35,210 bases of DNA from Pseudomonadota bacterium (GCA_023431055.1 JAEYXX010000088.1:1-35210); one strand, 5' to 3'. Counted from the first letter of the stretch, positions 16,178 to 24,970 are shown. Notes: generated from the letters alone by a model not told the origin. Translations and numbers: made by a program.

Positions 16178-17374
16178 TCAGACCGCACGCTTGCCCGCAT
16201 TGAGGATCGCCAGAGTCAGCAGGCCGGCGACTATGCCCCAGAACGCCGAGCCGACGCCGGCCAGGGTCATCCCCGATGCGGTGACCAGGAAGGTGATCAG
16301 CGCCGCTTCGCGCTCGTTGGGCTCGCTCATGGCCTGGGTCAGCCCGCCAATGATCGAGGCGAACAGCGCCAGCGCGGCGATAGACAGGATCAACGCTGCC
16401 GGCAACGCGGCGAACAGCGAGGCCAGGGTGGCGCCGAAGATGCCGGCAATGCCGTAGAACACCCCGCACCAGACCGCCGCGGTGTAGCGCTTGCGCGGGT
16501 CTTCGTGGGCTTCAGGTCCCGCGCAGATCGCCGCGCTGATCGCCGCCATATGGATGCCGTGGCTGCCGAACGGCGCCAGCAGGATCGACACCAGGCCGGT
16601 GCTGGTCAGCAGCGGTGACGCCGGCACCTCGTAGCCGTTGGCGCGCAGCACGGCCATGCCCGTCAGGTTCTGCGAGGTCATGGCGACGATGAACAGCGGA
16701 ATGCCGATGCTGATGGCGGCGGCCAGCGAGAAGCTCGGCGTGGTCCACTCCGGCGTGGCCAGCTGCAACTGGAAGCCGGTGAAATCCAGCAGACCGAAGA
16801 CCCCGGCCAGCAGGCTGCCGACTATCAGTGCGGCCAGCACCGCGTAACGCGGCCACAGGCGCTTGCCGAATAGGTAGGCGAGCAGCATGGCAACCACCAG
16901 CACGGGTTGCTGCTCGGCGGCCACGCAGATCTCCAGACCGATCTTGAACAGCACGCCAGCCAGCAGGGCGGCGGCGATGGAGGCTGGGATACGGCGCATC
17001 AGGCGATCGAAGGTGCCAGTCAGGCCGATCAGCACGATCAGGCCCGAGGCCAGGATGTAGGCGCCAATCGCTTCGCCATAGGAGACCTGCGGCAAGCTGG
17101 TGATCAGCAGCGCAGCGCCGGGGGTGGACCAGGCGATCATCACCGGCGCGCGATAGCGCAGCGAGAGCACGATGCAGCACAGCGCCATGCCGATCGACAG
17201 CGCCCAGATCCACGAGGAGATCTGCCCGGCGGTGAGGCCGGCAGCCTGGCCGGCCTGGAACATCAGCACCAGGGAGCTGGTATAGCCGGTGAGCATGGCG
17301 ATGAAGCCGGCGACCACGGCCGAGGTGGAGGTGTCCGCCAGCGGGCGCAGGCGGGCGGGGGCGACGTCTTGCAT
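16178..17374 (-). CDS. BenE-family transporter
   Basis: This 398-residue very hydrophobic protein has about 11-12 transmembrane segments. The N-terminal VVAGFIAMLTGYTSSLVLMF and the central MIAWSTPGAALLITSLPQVS are characteristic of the BenE benzoate:H+ symporter family. The C-terminal third repeats the ISIAALALFASIIGGLTQAM pattern. The true substrate may be benzoate or another aromatic acid; no aromatic degradation genes are beside it. Its ATG shares a base with the stop of the preceding lysE-type gene (TGATG), so the two are translationally coupled. Confidence 0.83.
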   Translation of the reverse strand: MQDVAPARLRPLADTSTSAVVAGFIAMLTGYTSSLVLMFQAGQAAGLTAGQISSWIWALSIGMALCCIVLSLRYRAPVMIAWSTPGAALLITSLPQVSYGEAIGAYILASGLIVLIGLTGTFDRLMRRIPASIAAALLAGVLFKIGLEICVAAEQQPVLVVAMLLAYLFGKRLWPRYAVLAALIVGSLLAGVFGLLDFTGFQLQLATPEWTTPSFSLAAAISIGIPLFIVAMTSQNLTGMAVLRANGYEVPASPLLTSTGLVSILLAPFGSHGIHMAAISAAICAGPEAHEDPRKRYTAAVWCGVFYGIAGIFGATLASLFAALPAALILSIAALALFASIIGGLTQAMSEPNEREAALITFLVTASGMTLAGVGSAFWGIVAGLLTLAILNAGKRAV

Positions 17375-17985
17375 CAGAACAGTCCCGTGTCGATGAGGAT
17401 GGGGTAGAGCGAGGCGACCAGCAGCAGCGCCATGCCGATATTGAATGCGCGCAGTGCGCGCGGGTTGTCCAGCCACTTGCGCAGCATACTGCCGGCGACG
17501 GTCCACAAACCTACGCTGGGGCAGTTGACCAGCGCGAACAGGGCCGCGATCAGTAACACGTTGCTGAAAAAACCATCCTGCGGTGTATAGGTGGTAATGG
17601 CGCCGATGGCCATGATCCACGCCTTGGGGTTGACCCACTGAAAGGCTGCGGCCTGGAGGAAGGTGAATGGCTTGGCCTCGGCATTCTCACGGCTTTGCGG
17701 CGCACCGGACTGGGCGATCTTCCAGGCCAGATAGAGCAGATAGGCGGCGCCGACATAGCGCAGCACGTCGTGCAGCACCGGCAGGCGCTGGAACACCTGG
17801 CCCAGACCAAGGCCTACGGCGGCCACCAGCAGCATGAAGCCCAGGCTGATGCCGAGCATATGCGGAATGCTGCGGCGAACGCCGAAGTTCACCCCAGAGG
17901 CGAGCAGCATCATGTTATTGGGGCCGGGCGTCACCGAGGTGACAAAGGCAAAGGCGATGAAGGCGAGCAATAATTCGGTGGACAT
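17374..17985 (-). CDS. LysE-family amino-acid/metabolite exporter
   Basis: This 203-residue membrane protein begins MSTELLLAFIAFAFVTSVTP and has the family hallmark TPGPNNMMLLASGVNFGVRRS, the hydrophobic middle, and WVNPKAWIMAIGAI. Such proteins have about six helices and export amino acids such as lysine, threonine or homoserine. ATG 17985 is preceded by GGAGAAG. The 3' end overlaps the benE-family gene. The substrate is not predictable. Confidence 0.85.
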   Translation of the reverse strand: MSTELLLAFIAFAFVTSVTPGPNNMMLLASGVNFGVRRSIPHMLGISLGFMLLVAAVGLGLGQVFQRLPVLHDVLRYVGAAYLLYLAWKIAQSGAPQSRENAEAKPFTFLQAAAFQWVNPKAWIMAIGAITTYTPQDGFFSNVLLIAALFALVNCPSVGLWTVAGSMLRKWLDNPRALRAFNIGMALLLVASLYPILIDTGLF

Positions 17986-18128
17986 GGGGCTTCTCCGCTG
18001 ACCGGCAAAGCCTATTGCGCCACTGCAGCGGCGTCGCGGTACAGCCGCGACCGGGTTGGGCCGTACAGTCTGGCCAAGCGCTGGCCATATCGTTAGCCTC
18101 GAGTTTTTGCCGATCAAGGGCCACATCG

Positions 18129-18770
18129 ATGCAACCGGACAATCCCTACAGCGCGCCGCAGGTGGACTTGCTCGACCGTGTCGGCAGCAGGCAATTACCG
18201 GGATGGAGTGCCAGGCAGTTGCAGGTATTGGGCTGGTTGGCGCTGGTGTCGGTCGCCGCCAACACACTGTTGCTCGGGTTGTTGTTCTTGGCTGCGCCAC
18301 TGCAGACGCCTGAGGCCGAACGACTGTTTGCCTGGACCGACTGGTTGAGCCTGATGCTGGCTCTGCTCGGCTGCTACCTGTTGTTGCGTTTCAAGGCTTT
18401 TGCCGAAGCCCGCTTCGCTGCACGCAACCTGGGCGTACCGATCTGGCTGCTGCTGGGGGTGACGCTGTTGCTGGAAATACTCGATATGTTGTTTGGCGAT
18501 CAGCTGTTTGGTGGGTTGGATTGGCAAACCATTGGCTACATGGCGCTGCTCTGTCTGATGGGCATATGTACCACCTGGCTGGGAATGCGGCTACTCAAGC
18601 TGGACTATCCCTATCCGGCACTGAAGGTCATGGCCTGGCTCGATATCGTCGGCGGGCTGATGTTGGCCAGCGTGCTGCTGATGCTGGTGGCGTTGCTGCC
18701 GCTGCTGGGCGCGGGCGTAGCGCTGATGCTGGTGTTCTTCAGGGGCGCTCGCGAGTTACTGCAGGGGTAG
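18129..18770 (+). CDS. Conserved multi-span membrane protein, NPYSAP N-terminus
   Basis: This 213-residue protein begins MQPDNPYSAPQVDLL, a short soluble start common to a group of uncharacterised proteobacterial membrane proteins. About four to five transmembrane segments follow (for example LGWLALVSVAANTLLLGLLF and LASVLLMLVALLPLLGAGVA). There are no enzyme or transporter motifs. The start ATG at 18129 has a modest AAGGG site. It is divergent from the lysE-family gene. Function unknown. Confidence 0.7.
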   Translation: MQPDNPYSAPQVDLLDRVGSRQLPGWSARQLQVLGWLALVSVAANTLLLGLLFLAAPLQTPEAERLFAWTDWLSLMLALLGCYLLLRFKAFAEARFAARNLGVPIWLLLGVTLLLEILDMLFGDQLFGGLDWQTIGYMALLCLMGICTTWLGMRLLKLDYPYPALKVMAWLDIVGGLMLASVLLMLVALLPLLGAGVALMLVFFRGARELLQG

Positions 18771-18806
18771 GTGGCTCTCCCATCTGCCAGGCTGTCTGAC
18801 AGTAAT

Positions 18807-19319
18807 TCAGCTACGGCCGGCAGCCAGTGCCAGATTGACCCTGAGCCAGCCCTGTACCGCCTCTTCACCCACCTCAGCGAATACACGTTGCAGCAGCCGC
18901 GCCTGCTCGCGGCGCAGGGCCTGCTCCAGCTTGGCGCCCTCGGGCGTGAAGCCGAGAACGCGCTTGCGCTTGTCGTCTGCGGCCGCTTCGCTTTGCACCA
19001 GATTCATCTCGATCAACTGACGCAGCGGCATGTTCAGCGCCTGCTTGCTGACCCCGAGGTAGCCGAGCAGCTCGGTCATGTTCAGGCCCGGATACTTGGC
19101 GATGAAGAACAGGATGCGGTGATGCACCCGCGACAGCCCGCGCTTTGCCAGCATCTCGTCGGGCTTGGCGGTAAAGGCCTGGTAGCCGAAGAAGAAAGCT
19201 TCCATCGCTGCTTGCTGAGCCGTGGTGTTCTTGATCACCTGCGCGCCCTGACGGCCGGCCTGCGTGCCCTCGGTGGGTGACGTTAAAAATTTCTCGGAGA
19301 AATTTTTTAGGTCAGTCAT
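18807..19319 (-). CDS. MarR-family transcriptional regulator
   Basis: This 170-residue winged-helix regulator has the MarR core at about residues 55-135 (HHRILFFIAKYPGLNMTELL, then YLGVSKQALNMPLRQLIEMN, then the wing with DDKRKRVLGFTPEG). The N-terminal 40 residues are polar and less conserved. It is divergent from the aminotransferase gene, with 83 bases between them, so autoregulation and control of that gene are plausible. An 11-bp AT-rich inverted repeat lies at its codons 4-12. Confidence 0.85.
   Translation of the reverse strand: MTDLKNFSEKFLTSPTEGTQAGRQGAQVIKNTTAQQAAMEAFFFGYQAFTAKPDEMLAKRGLSRVHHRILFFIAKYPGLNMTELLGYLGVSKQALNMPLRQLIEMNLVQSEAAADDKRKRVLGFTPEGAKLEQALRREQARLLQRVFAEVGEEAVQGWLRVNLALAAGRS
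19285..19307. promoter_or_regulatory. 11-bp inverted repeat at the start of the MarR gene
   Basis: AAAAATTTCTC (19285-19295) and GAGAAATTTTT (19297-19307) are exact reverse complements around one base. It is AT-rich against a GC-rich background and within the first codons of marR. It could be an operator for the MarR protein, or a translation-controlling hairpin near the start codon. Confidence 0.45.
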
Positions 19320-19402
19320 ATTGACGTATCTCTGTTTGGCGGCGTAGTTTCGGTCAAGCAGTTTGACTTAATTCCAATGACTTTTGCACCCCAGGACATC
19401 CC

Positions 19403-20560
19403 ATGGCCTTCTCCGAACGTATCGCCCGCCTGAAAAGCTCTCTGATCCGTGAAATTCTTGCCGCGGCGCAGCGTCCGGAGGTGATGTCCTTTGCCGGTGG
19501 GCTGCCGGCCGAACCGATGCTGCCGAAGGTGGACTGGGCCGAGATGCCGGCGAGCATGGGCCAGTACGGCATGAGCGAGGGCGAGCCGGCGCTGCGCGAA
19601 GCCATCGCCGCCGAAGCGCGCGCCCTCGGTGTGCCCTGCGATGCCAGCCAGGTGCTGATCGTCAGCGGCTCGCAGCAGACGCTGGATCTGGCCTCCAAGC
19701 TGTTCATCGATCCGGGTACCGAGGTGTTGCTCGAGGCGCCGACCTACCTGGCCGCGCTGCAGGCCTTCCAGCTGTTCGGCGCCGATTGCATCAGCGTCCC
19801 GCAGGAGGCCGACGGCCCCGAACTGGCGGCGCTGCGCCAGCGTCTGGAAAACCACAAGCCGGCTTTCGCCTACCTGATTCCGACCTTCCAGAACCCGTCA
19901 GGCACCCGTTACAGCGAAGCCAAGCGCGAAGCGGTGGCGGCGCTGCTCGACGAGTTCGGCGTGACCCTGATCGAAGACGAGCCGTACCGCGAGCTGGTGT
20001 TCGACGAAGGCAGCGCCACGCCCATCGTCAGCCGCCTGCAGAAGGCCAGCTGGATCTACACCGGCACCGTGTCCAAGACGCTGCTGCCGGGCCTGCGTGT
20101 CGGCTATCTGATCGCCACCAAGGACCTGTACCCGCACCTGCTGCGCCTGAAGCAGTCGGCCGATCTGCACACCAATCGCATCGGTCAGTGGCAGGCGCTG
20201 CAGTGGCTGGGCAGTGAGCAGTACCGCGGCCACCTGGCCGAGCTGCGCGATTTCTACCGCATCCGCCGTGATGCCATGCAGGCCGCGCTGGTCGAGCACT
20301 TCGGCGGCCTGGCCGAGTGGGAAATCCCGCAGGGCGGACTGTTCTTCTGGCTGACCCTCAAGCAGCCGCTGGACACCCGCACGCTGCTCGACGCGGCGCT
20401 GGCGCAGAACGTCGCCTTCATGCCGGGCGAACCGTTCTTCATCGACCCGGATGCCAACCCAGGCCACCTGCGACTGAACTTCAGTCATGTGGCGCCGGAG
20501 CGCCTGGGCGAGGGGCTGCGCCGACTGGCGGCGGTTATCCGTGACGCGCAGGGTGCGTGA
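19403..20560 (+). CDS. PLP-dependent aminotransferase, class I/II (2-aminoadipate/valine-pyruvate type)
   Basis: This 385-residue fold-type I aminotransferase has the substrate-side FAGGLPAEPML, Asn164 in PTFQNPSGTRYS, Asp192 and Tyr195 in EDEPYRELVF, the PLP lysine Lys225 in GTVSKTLLPGLRVGY, and the C-terminal substrate Arg in HLRLNFSH. The layout is like LysN-type and MocR-linked aminotransferases that accept several amino acids. There is no GntR-type DNA-binding domain. The amino-acid substrate is not certain. It is divergent from the MarR gene and probably under its control. Confidence 0.85.
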   Translation: MAFSERIARLKSSLIREILAAAQRPEVMSFAGGLPAEPMLPKVDWAEMPASMGQYGMSEGEPALREAIAAEARALGVPCDASQVLIVSGSQQTLDLASKLFIDPGTEVLLEAPTYLAALQAFQLFGADCISVPQEADGPELAALRQRLENHKPAFAYLIPTFQNPSGTRYSEAKREAVAALLDEFGVTLIEDEPYRELVFDEGSATPIVSRLQKASWIYTGTVSKTLLPGLRVGYLIATKDLYPHLLRLKQSADLHTNRIGQWQALQWLGSEQYRGHLAELRDFYRIRRDAMQAALVEHFGGLAEWEIPQGGLFFWLTLKQPLDTRTLLDAALAQNVAFMPGEPFFIDPDANPGHLRLNFSHVAPERLGEGLRRLAAVIRDAQGA

Positions 20561-20571
20561 TTGATTGGTTT

Positions 20572-20595
20572 CTGTGGGAGCGGCTTCAGCCGCGA
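20572..20595. repeat. GTGGGAGCGGCTTCAGCC-type element
   Basis: A copy of the dispersed CTGTGGGAGCGGCTTCAGCC palindromic repeat, between the aminotransferase and glutathione transferase genes. A partial opposite-facing copy (TTCCTACAGAAGCGG) begins at about 20614. Confidence 0.65.
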
Positions 20596-20678
20596 ATTTC
20601 CCGGGCGTAGTAGTTCCTACAGAAGCGGGGGCAATTGGCGGCGAGCATGCCGCGAGGATTGATAGGGAGGGCAACGCG

Positions 20679-21281
20679 ATGTTCAAGGTCTACGGTGATT
20701 ACCGCTCGGGCAACTGCTACAAGGTCAAGCTGATGCTGCATCTGCTCGGTAAACCCTACGAGTGGGTGTCGATCGACATTCTCAAGGGCGAGACGCAGAG
20801 CGAAGCCTTCCTGGCCAAGAATCCCAACGGCAAGATCCCGGTGCTGGAACTGGACGACGGCACCTGCCTGTGGGAGTCCAACGCCATCCTCAACTACCTC
20901 GCCGATGGCAGCGAGTTCCTGCCCAGCGAGCCGCGCCTGCGCACTCAGGTGCTGCAGTGGCAGTTCTTCGAGCAGTACAGCCATGAGCCCTACGTTGCGG
21001 TGGCGCGTTTCATCCAGCTCTACCAGGGCATGCCCGAGGAGCGCCGCGAGGAGCACGCGCGCTGCCTGAAGCTCGGTTACAAGGCCCTGAAAGTGATGGA
21101 AAAACAGCTCGAACGCACGCCCTATCTGGTCGGCGAGCATTACTCCATTGCCGATATCGCCTTGTACGCCTACACCCATGTGGCGGATGAAGGCGGTTTC
21201 AGTCTCGATACTTTTCCAGCCATTCGTGCTTGGCTCGAGCGGGTGGCCAGCCATCCGCAGCATGTGACCATGCTTGGCTGA
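20679..21281 (+). CDS. Glutathione S-transferase family protein
   Basis: This 200-residue protein has the thioredoxin-fold N-terminal domain (MFKVYGDYRSGNCYKVKLML; NPNGKIPVLELD; the glutathione-site ESNAIL) and an all-helical C-terminal domain with YSIADIALYAYTHVA. Ser10 in YRSGNC is the likely catalytic residue, as in bacterial Ser-type enzymes. It begins at ATG 20679 after AGGGAGG. The in-frame ATG at 20565 reads through a repeat element and is rejected. The endogenous substrate is unknown. Confidence 0.86.
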   Translation: MFKVYGDYRSGNCYKVKLMLHLLGKPYEWVSIDILKGETQSEAFLAKNPNGKIPVLELDDGTCLWESNAILNYLADGSEFLPSEPRLRTQVLQWQFFEQYSHEPYVAVARFIQLYQGMPEERREEHARCLKLGYKALKVMEKQLERTPYLVGEHYSIADIALYAYTHVADEGGFSLDTFPAIRAWLERVASHPQHVTMLG

Positions 21282-21304
21282 GGTATGCCACTGGTTGGGT
21301 TAGG

Positions 21305-21332
21305 CTGATGGGGCTGGACAAAGCCCCATCAG
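21305..21332 (+). terminator. Hairpin after the glutathione transferase gene
   Basis: CTGATGGGGCT (21305-21315) pairs perfectly with AGCCCCATCAG (21322-21332) around a 6-base loop. There is no T-run. It lies upstream of the copper cluster, and part of it overlaps a possible TGGACA-N16-GATAAT promoter (21315-21342) for that cluster. Confidence 0.6.
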
Positions 21333-21378
21333 CGCGGATAATCCTGCCATCGCCCTCTGACTCTGGCCTCGTCACACC

Positions 21379-21783
21379 ATGCGCAAAACCCTGCGTACCG
21401 CCCTGATCTGGATGCTGATGCTGGCCCTGCCGGCACAGGCCATGGCGGCGCTCGGCATGCAATTGTGCGAGCAGGTGCATCGCAGCGGCGCTCTGCAGAT
21501 GAGCTCGACTCAGCAGGGCGAGCACGGCATGCACCACGACATGGCGGCCGACAGCGCACATGGCGCGCATCAGGACGACGCCCCGGTGGCCAGCAGCGAT
21601 GCTCCCGCCGATGGCAGCCTCTGTACCCTGTGCGCCTTCTGCGTCGGTGTCGCCGCGCCCAGTCAGCCGTTTCTGAACGACTCTGCCCTGCAAACCGTCG
21701 AGCCGGCTGCAGCCTGGCCCGACCGCCTTATCGTCGGCGTGGCCGACACGCCCGAACGCCCCCCGCGTCTTTCTCTCGCCTGA
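21379..21783 (+). CDS. Secreted His/Cys-rich protein, DUF2946-like
   Basis: This 134-residue protein has a signal peptide (about 1-23, LRTALIWMLMLALPAQAMAA). The mature chain carries a His/Met cluster (HGMHHDMAADSAHGAH, about 49-64) and a CTLCAFC motif at residues 82-88 (Cys82, 85, 88). These features are typical of DUF2946 proteins found beside copper-resistance genes and point to metal binding in the periplasm. The ribosome site is weak. It is the first gene of the copper cluster. A metal role is inferred from composition and neighbours. Confidence 0.7.
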   Translation: MRKTLRTALIWMLMLALPAQAMAALGMQLCEQVHRSGALQMSSTQQGEHGMHHDMAADSAHGAHQDDAPVASSDAPADGSLCTLCAFCVGVAAPSQPFLNDSALQTVEPAAAWPDRLIVGVADTPERPPRLSLA

Positions 21784-21857
21784 GCCCTTTAGGTAGCGCC
21801 GTCCTGCGGCGCCTGTAGCTCACGCGGCCGCCTGGCCGCCGTACGCGAGAACACATC

Positions 21858-22157
21858 ATGACTTTGCATTCCCTTGCCGGAAGGCTGCTGGGCATCGCTG
21901 CCCTGGCGCTGCCCGGCATCCTGCTGGCGGCCCAGCCCGACCCGCTGGACGCCAACGCCGCCGTGCCGGCGCAGGATTACCGTTCCCCTCTGCAAGACTA
22001 CCGCGCCCAGGCCGACGAGCCGTTGCAGGACTGGCGCGCGGCCAACGACCTGGTCGGCCGTATCGGCGGCTGGCGTACCTACAGCATGGAAGGCTGGGAG
22101 CAGCCGGCCGAACAGGGTGCCGAGCCTGTCGAGGGAGGTGGCCATGCCCACCATTAA
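21858..22157 (+). CDS. Small secreted protein of the copper cluster
   Basis: A 99-residue protein with a signal peptide (about 1-24, LLGIAALALPGILLAAQP) and a short acidic mature part rich in Asp, Tyr, Gln and Arg, repeated as QDYRSPLQDYRAQ and PLQDW. It ends in GGGHAHH, a possible metal-binding tail. The gene overlaps the next by 14 bases, so the two are translated together. No family recognised. Confidence 0.65.
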   Translation: MTLHSLAGRLLGIAALALPGILLAAQPDPLDANAAVPAQDYRSPLQDYRAQADEPLQDWRAANDLVGRIGGWRTYSMEGWEQPAEQGAEPVEGGGHAHH

Positions 22158-23541
22158 AGCCCTGACGCTGCTCTGCGCCGCGCTGTTGGCCGGTTGCGCC
22201 GGCTTCAGCCAGGACGGCGGTTTCGACCCGGTGCAGCAGGCCAGCGAGCGCCAGCTGGACAAGCAATTGCTGTGGGCCCGCGACGAAGCCGGTCGCGGTC
22301 AGATCGACGCGCGGGTCACCGAGCTGCTGGCCGAACCCCTGAGTCTGGATGCCGCGGTGCAGCTGGCGCTGCTCAACAATCGCGGCCTGCAGGCGTCCTT
22401 CGACGAGCTGGGCATCGGCGAGGCCGAGCGGGTGCAGGCCGGGCGCCTGCCCAACCCCGGTTTCTCCTACGGCCGCCTGGAGAAGGGCAGCGAGGTCGAG
22501 TACGAGCGCGGCCTGCACCTGAATCTGGCGCGGCTGATCGCCCTGCCGATGACTTCACGTCTGGAAGGCCGCCGCTTCGAGCAACTGCAACGACAGACCA
22601 GCCTGGCGGTGTTCGACCTGGCCAGCGAAACGCGCAAGGCCTGGTACCAGGCTGTGGCCGCCGAGGAGAGCCTGGTCTACGCGCGGCAGGTGCTGGAAGC
22701 CGCGGAGACCGGTGCCGAGTTGGCCCGGCGCCTGGCCGCGGTGGGCAATTTCAGCAAGCTGCAGCAGGCCGAGCAGCAGACCTTCTACGCCGAGGCCGGC
22801 ATCGGCCTGATCCACGCCGAGCAGGCGCGGGTACGCAGCCGCGAGCAACTGACCCGGCTGCTCGGTCTGTGGGGTGAGCAGCTCGACTACCGCCTGCCCG
22901 AACGCCTGCCAGTGCTGCCGAAAACCGCGGACCAGTTGCCGGACGTGGAGCGCCTGGCCATGAACCAGCGCCAGGACATCCAGGCCGTGCGCCTGGATGC
23001 CGAGCGTCTGGCGCAGAACCTCGGCCTGACCCGCACCACGCGCTTCATCAACGTGCTGGAGCTGGGCGTGGTCAACAACCGCTCCAACGAGGAGCCGACC
23101 CAGCGCGGCTACGAGATCAGCGTCGAGCTGCCGCTGTTCGACTGGAGCGGTGCCAAGGTGGCGCGGGCCGAGGCGCAGTATCGCCAGGCGCTCAACCGCG
23201 CCGCCGAGACGGCGATCAACGCCCGCTCGCAGGTGCGCGAGGCCTATCACGCCTACCGCAACGCCTTCGAGCTGGCGCAGCACTACCGCACCGAGGTGCT
23301 GCCGCTGCGCCAGCGCATCGCCGAGGAAAACCTGCTGCGCTACAACGGCATGTTCATCAGCACCTTCGACCTGCTCGCCGATGCGCGCCGCCAGGTGCAG
23401 GCGGTGGATGGCTACCTGCAGGCGCAGCGCGCCTTCTGGCTGGCGCGCGCCGACCTCGACATGGCCCTGTTGGGCGCCCCCAATCCCTCGCTCGGCGCGG
23501 CGCCTGCCGCTGCTGCCGAGCCGGCCGCCGCCGGCCACTGA
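22144..23541 (+). CDS. TolC-like outer-membrane efflux lipoprotein
   Basis: This 465-residue protein has a lipobox (LLAGC, Cys18) followed by a helical TolC-type body of two repeated halves. Recognisable segments are PLSLDAAVQLALLNNRGLQA, GRLPNPGFSYG, YLTRTTR-like LGLTRTTRFINV, and the second repeat ELPLFDWSGAKVARAEAQY. Tripartite pumps normally also need an inner-membrane RND/MFP pair, but neither is next to it. It may pair with a pump elsewhere, such as a Cus-type RND system. The ATG at 22144 is within the preceding gene; the longer reading from 21874 has no support. Confidence 0.82.
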   Translation: MPTIKALTLLCAALLAGCAGFSQDGGFDPVQQASERQLDKQLLWARDEAGRGQIDARVTELLAEPLSLDAAVQLALLNNRGLQASFDELGIGEAERVQAGRLPNPGFSYGRLEKGSEVEYERGLHLNLARLIALPMTSRLEGRRFEQLQRQTSLAVFDLASETRKAWYQAVAAEESLVYARQVLEAAETGAELARRLAAVGNFSKLQQAEQQTFYAEAGIGLIHAEQARVRSREQLTRLLGLWGEQLDYRLPERLPVLPKTADQLPDVERLAMNQRQDIQAVRLDAERLAQNLGLTRTTRFINVLELGVVNNRSNEEPTQRGYEISVELPLFDWSGAKVARAEAQYRQALNRAAETAINARSQVREAYHAYRNAFELAQHYRTEVLPLRQRIAEENLLRYNGMFISTFDLLADARRQVQAVDGYLQAQRAFWLARADLDMALLGAPNPSLGAAPAAAAEPAAAGH

Positions 23542-23557
23542 ACAAGGAATTTCCCAG

Positions 23558-24970
23558 ATGGTTTCACGACGCGATTTCTTTCTCGGGGCCGGCGCCATCG
23601 GCGCTGCGGTGGCCACTTCGGCGGTCAGCCGGGTGGCCATGGCGGCCCTGCCCGAACCGGTGCTGCAGGCCAGCGCCGACACCCAACCGCCGCTGCAGCC
23701 GAACAATGGGCGGCCCTACAACCCGGTGGTCACCCTCAACGGCTGGACCCTGCCGTGGCGCATGAACAACGGCGTCAAGGAGTTCCACTTGGTCGCCGAG
23801 CCGGTGGTGCGCGAGCTGGCGCCCGGCTACAAGGCCCACCTGTGGGGCTATAACGGCCAGTCGCCGGGGCCGACCATCGAGGTGGTGGAGGGCGACCGGG
23901 TGCGCATCTTCGTCACCAACAAGCTGCCCGAGCACACCAGCATCCACTGGCACGGCCAGCGTCTGCCCAACGGCATGGACGGCGTTGCGGGCCTGACCCA
24001 GCCGGCGATTCCGGTGGGCAAGACCTTCGTCTACGAGTTCGTCGCCCGCCGCCCCGGCACCTTCATGTACCACCCGCACGCCGACGAGATGGTGCAGATG
24101 GCCATGGGCATGATGGGGTTCTGGGTCACTCACCCCAGAGAGCATCACCCATTGATCGCCGAGGTGGACCGCGACTACTGCTTCCTGCTCAGCGCCTACG
24201 ACATCGAGCCGGGCGCCTACACGCCGAAGATCATGCAGATGCTCGACTTCAACCTGTGGACCTTCAACAGCCGCGTGTTCCCCGGCATCGACCCGCTGGT
24301 GGCGCGCCAGGGCGAGCGGGTGCGCCTGCGCGTCGGCAACCTGACCATGACCAACCACCCGATCCACCTGCACGGTCACGAGTTCGAGGTCACCGGCACC
24401 GACGGCGGGCCGACCCCGGTCGGCTCGCGCTGGCCGGAGGTGACCGCCGATGTGGCGGTGGGGCAGATGCGCCAGCTCGAGTTCATCGCCGACGAGGAGG
24501 GCGATTGGGCGCTGCACTGCCACAAGAGCCACCACACCATGAACGCCATGGGCCACGACGTGCCGACCCTGGTCGGCGTCGATCACCGCGACATGACCCG
24601 CAAGATCGCCAAACTGGTGCCGGACTACATGGTGATGGGCGAGCGCGGCATGGCCGACATGGCGGAGATGCAGATGCCGCTGCCGGACAACACCGTGCCG
24701 ATGATGACCGGCGACGGCCCGTTCGGCTCGGTGGAGATGGGCGGCATGTTCACCATGCTCAAGGTGCGCAAGGAGCAGGCCGCTGGCAACTACCGCGACC
24801 CGGGCTGGTTCAAGCACCCAGCCGGCACGGTGGCCTATGAATGGAAAGGGGGACTGGCCAACCCGAGCCGCTCGCACGACGGCGGCGGCCAGTCGATGCC
24901 GCTCAAGCAACCGCTCGTGGCACCGGTGGAAGTGCAGGTACGCAAGCCCGGCGGTCATGCCGGGCATTGA
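23558..24970 (+). CDS. Two-domain multicopper oxidase, Tat-exported
   Basis: This 470-residue enzyme has a Tat signal MVSRRDFFLGAGAIGAAVAT. Trinuclear and type 1 copper ligands are visible: HWHG (130-133), HPH (172-174), HPIHLHGH (267-274), and HCHKSHHTM (320-328), with Cys321, His326 and Met331 as type 1 ligands. Only two cupredoxin domains (about 55-195 and 200-345) are recognisable, so it looks like a two-domain oxidase. A C-terminal tail from about 355 is Met-rich (MADMAEMQMP and PMMTG) and ends GHAGH, resembling copper-handling tails of CopA-type proteins. It probably oxidizes Cu(I) or phenolic substrates in the periplasm. It follows the TolC-like gene by 16 bases. Confidence 0.88.
   Translation: MVSRRDFFLGAGAIGAAVATSAVSRVAMAALPEPVLQASADTQPPLQPNNGRPYNPVVTLNGWTLPWRMNNGVKEFHLVAEPVVRELAPGYKAHLWGYNGQSPGPTIEVVEGDRVRIFVTNKLPEHTSIHWHGQRLPNGMDGVAGLTQPAIPVGKTFVYEFVARRPGTFMYHPHADEMVQMAMGMMGFWVTHPREHHPLIAEVDRDYCFLLSAYDIEPGAYTPKIMQMLDFNLWTFNSRVFPGIDPLVARQGERVRLRVGNLTMTNHPIHLHGHEFEVTGTDGGPTPVGSRWPEVTADVAVGQMRQLEFIADEEGDWALHCHKSHHTMNAMGHDVPTLVGVDHRDMTRKIAKLVPDYMVMGERGMADMAEMQMPLPDNTVPMMTGDGPFGSVEMGGMFTMLKVRKEQAAGNYRDPGWFKHPAGTVAYEWKGGLANPSRSHDGGGQSMPLKQPLVAPVEVQVRKPGGHAGH

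Noticed and set aside
23564..24967. 467-residue minus-strand frame opposite the multicopper oxidase
   Set aside because: His/Val/Gly-rich mirror of the oxidase codons.
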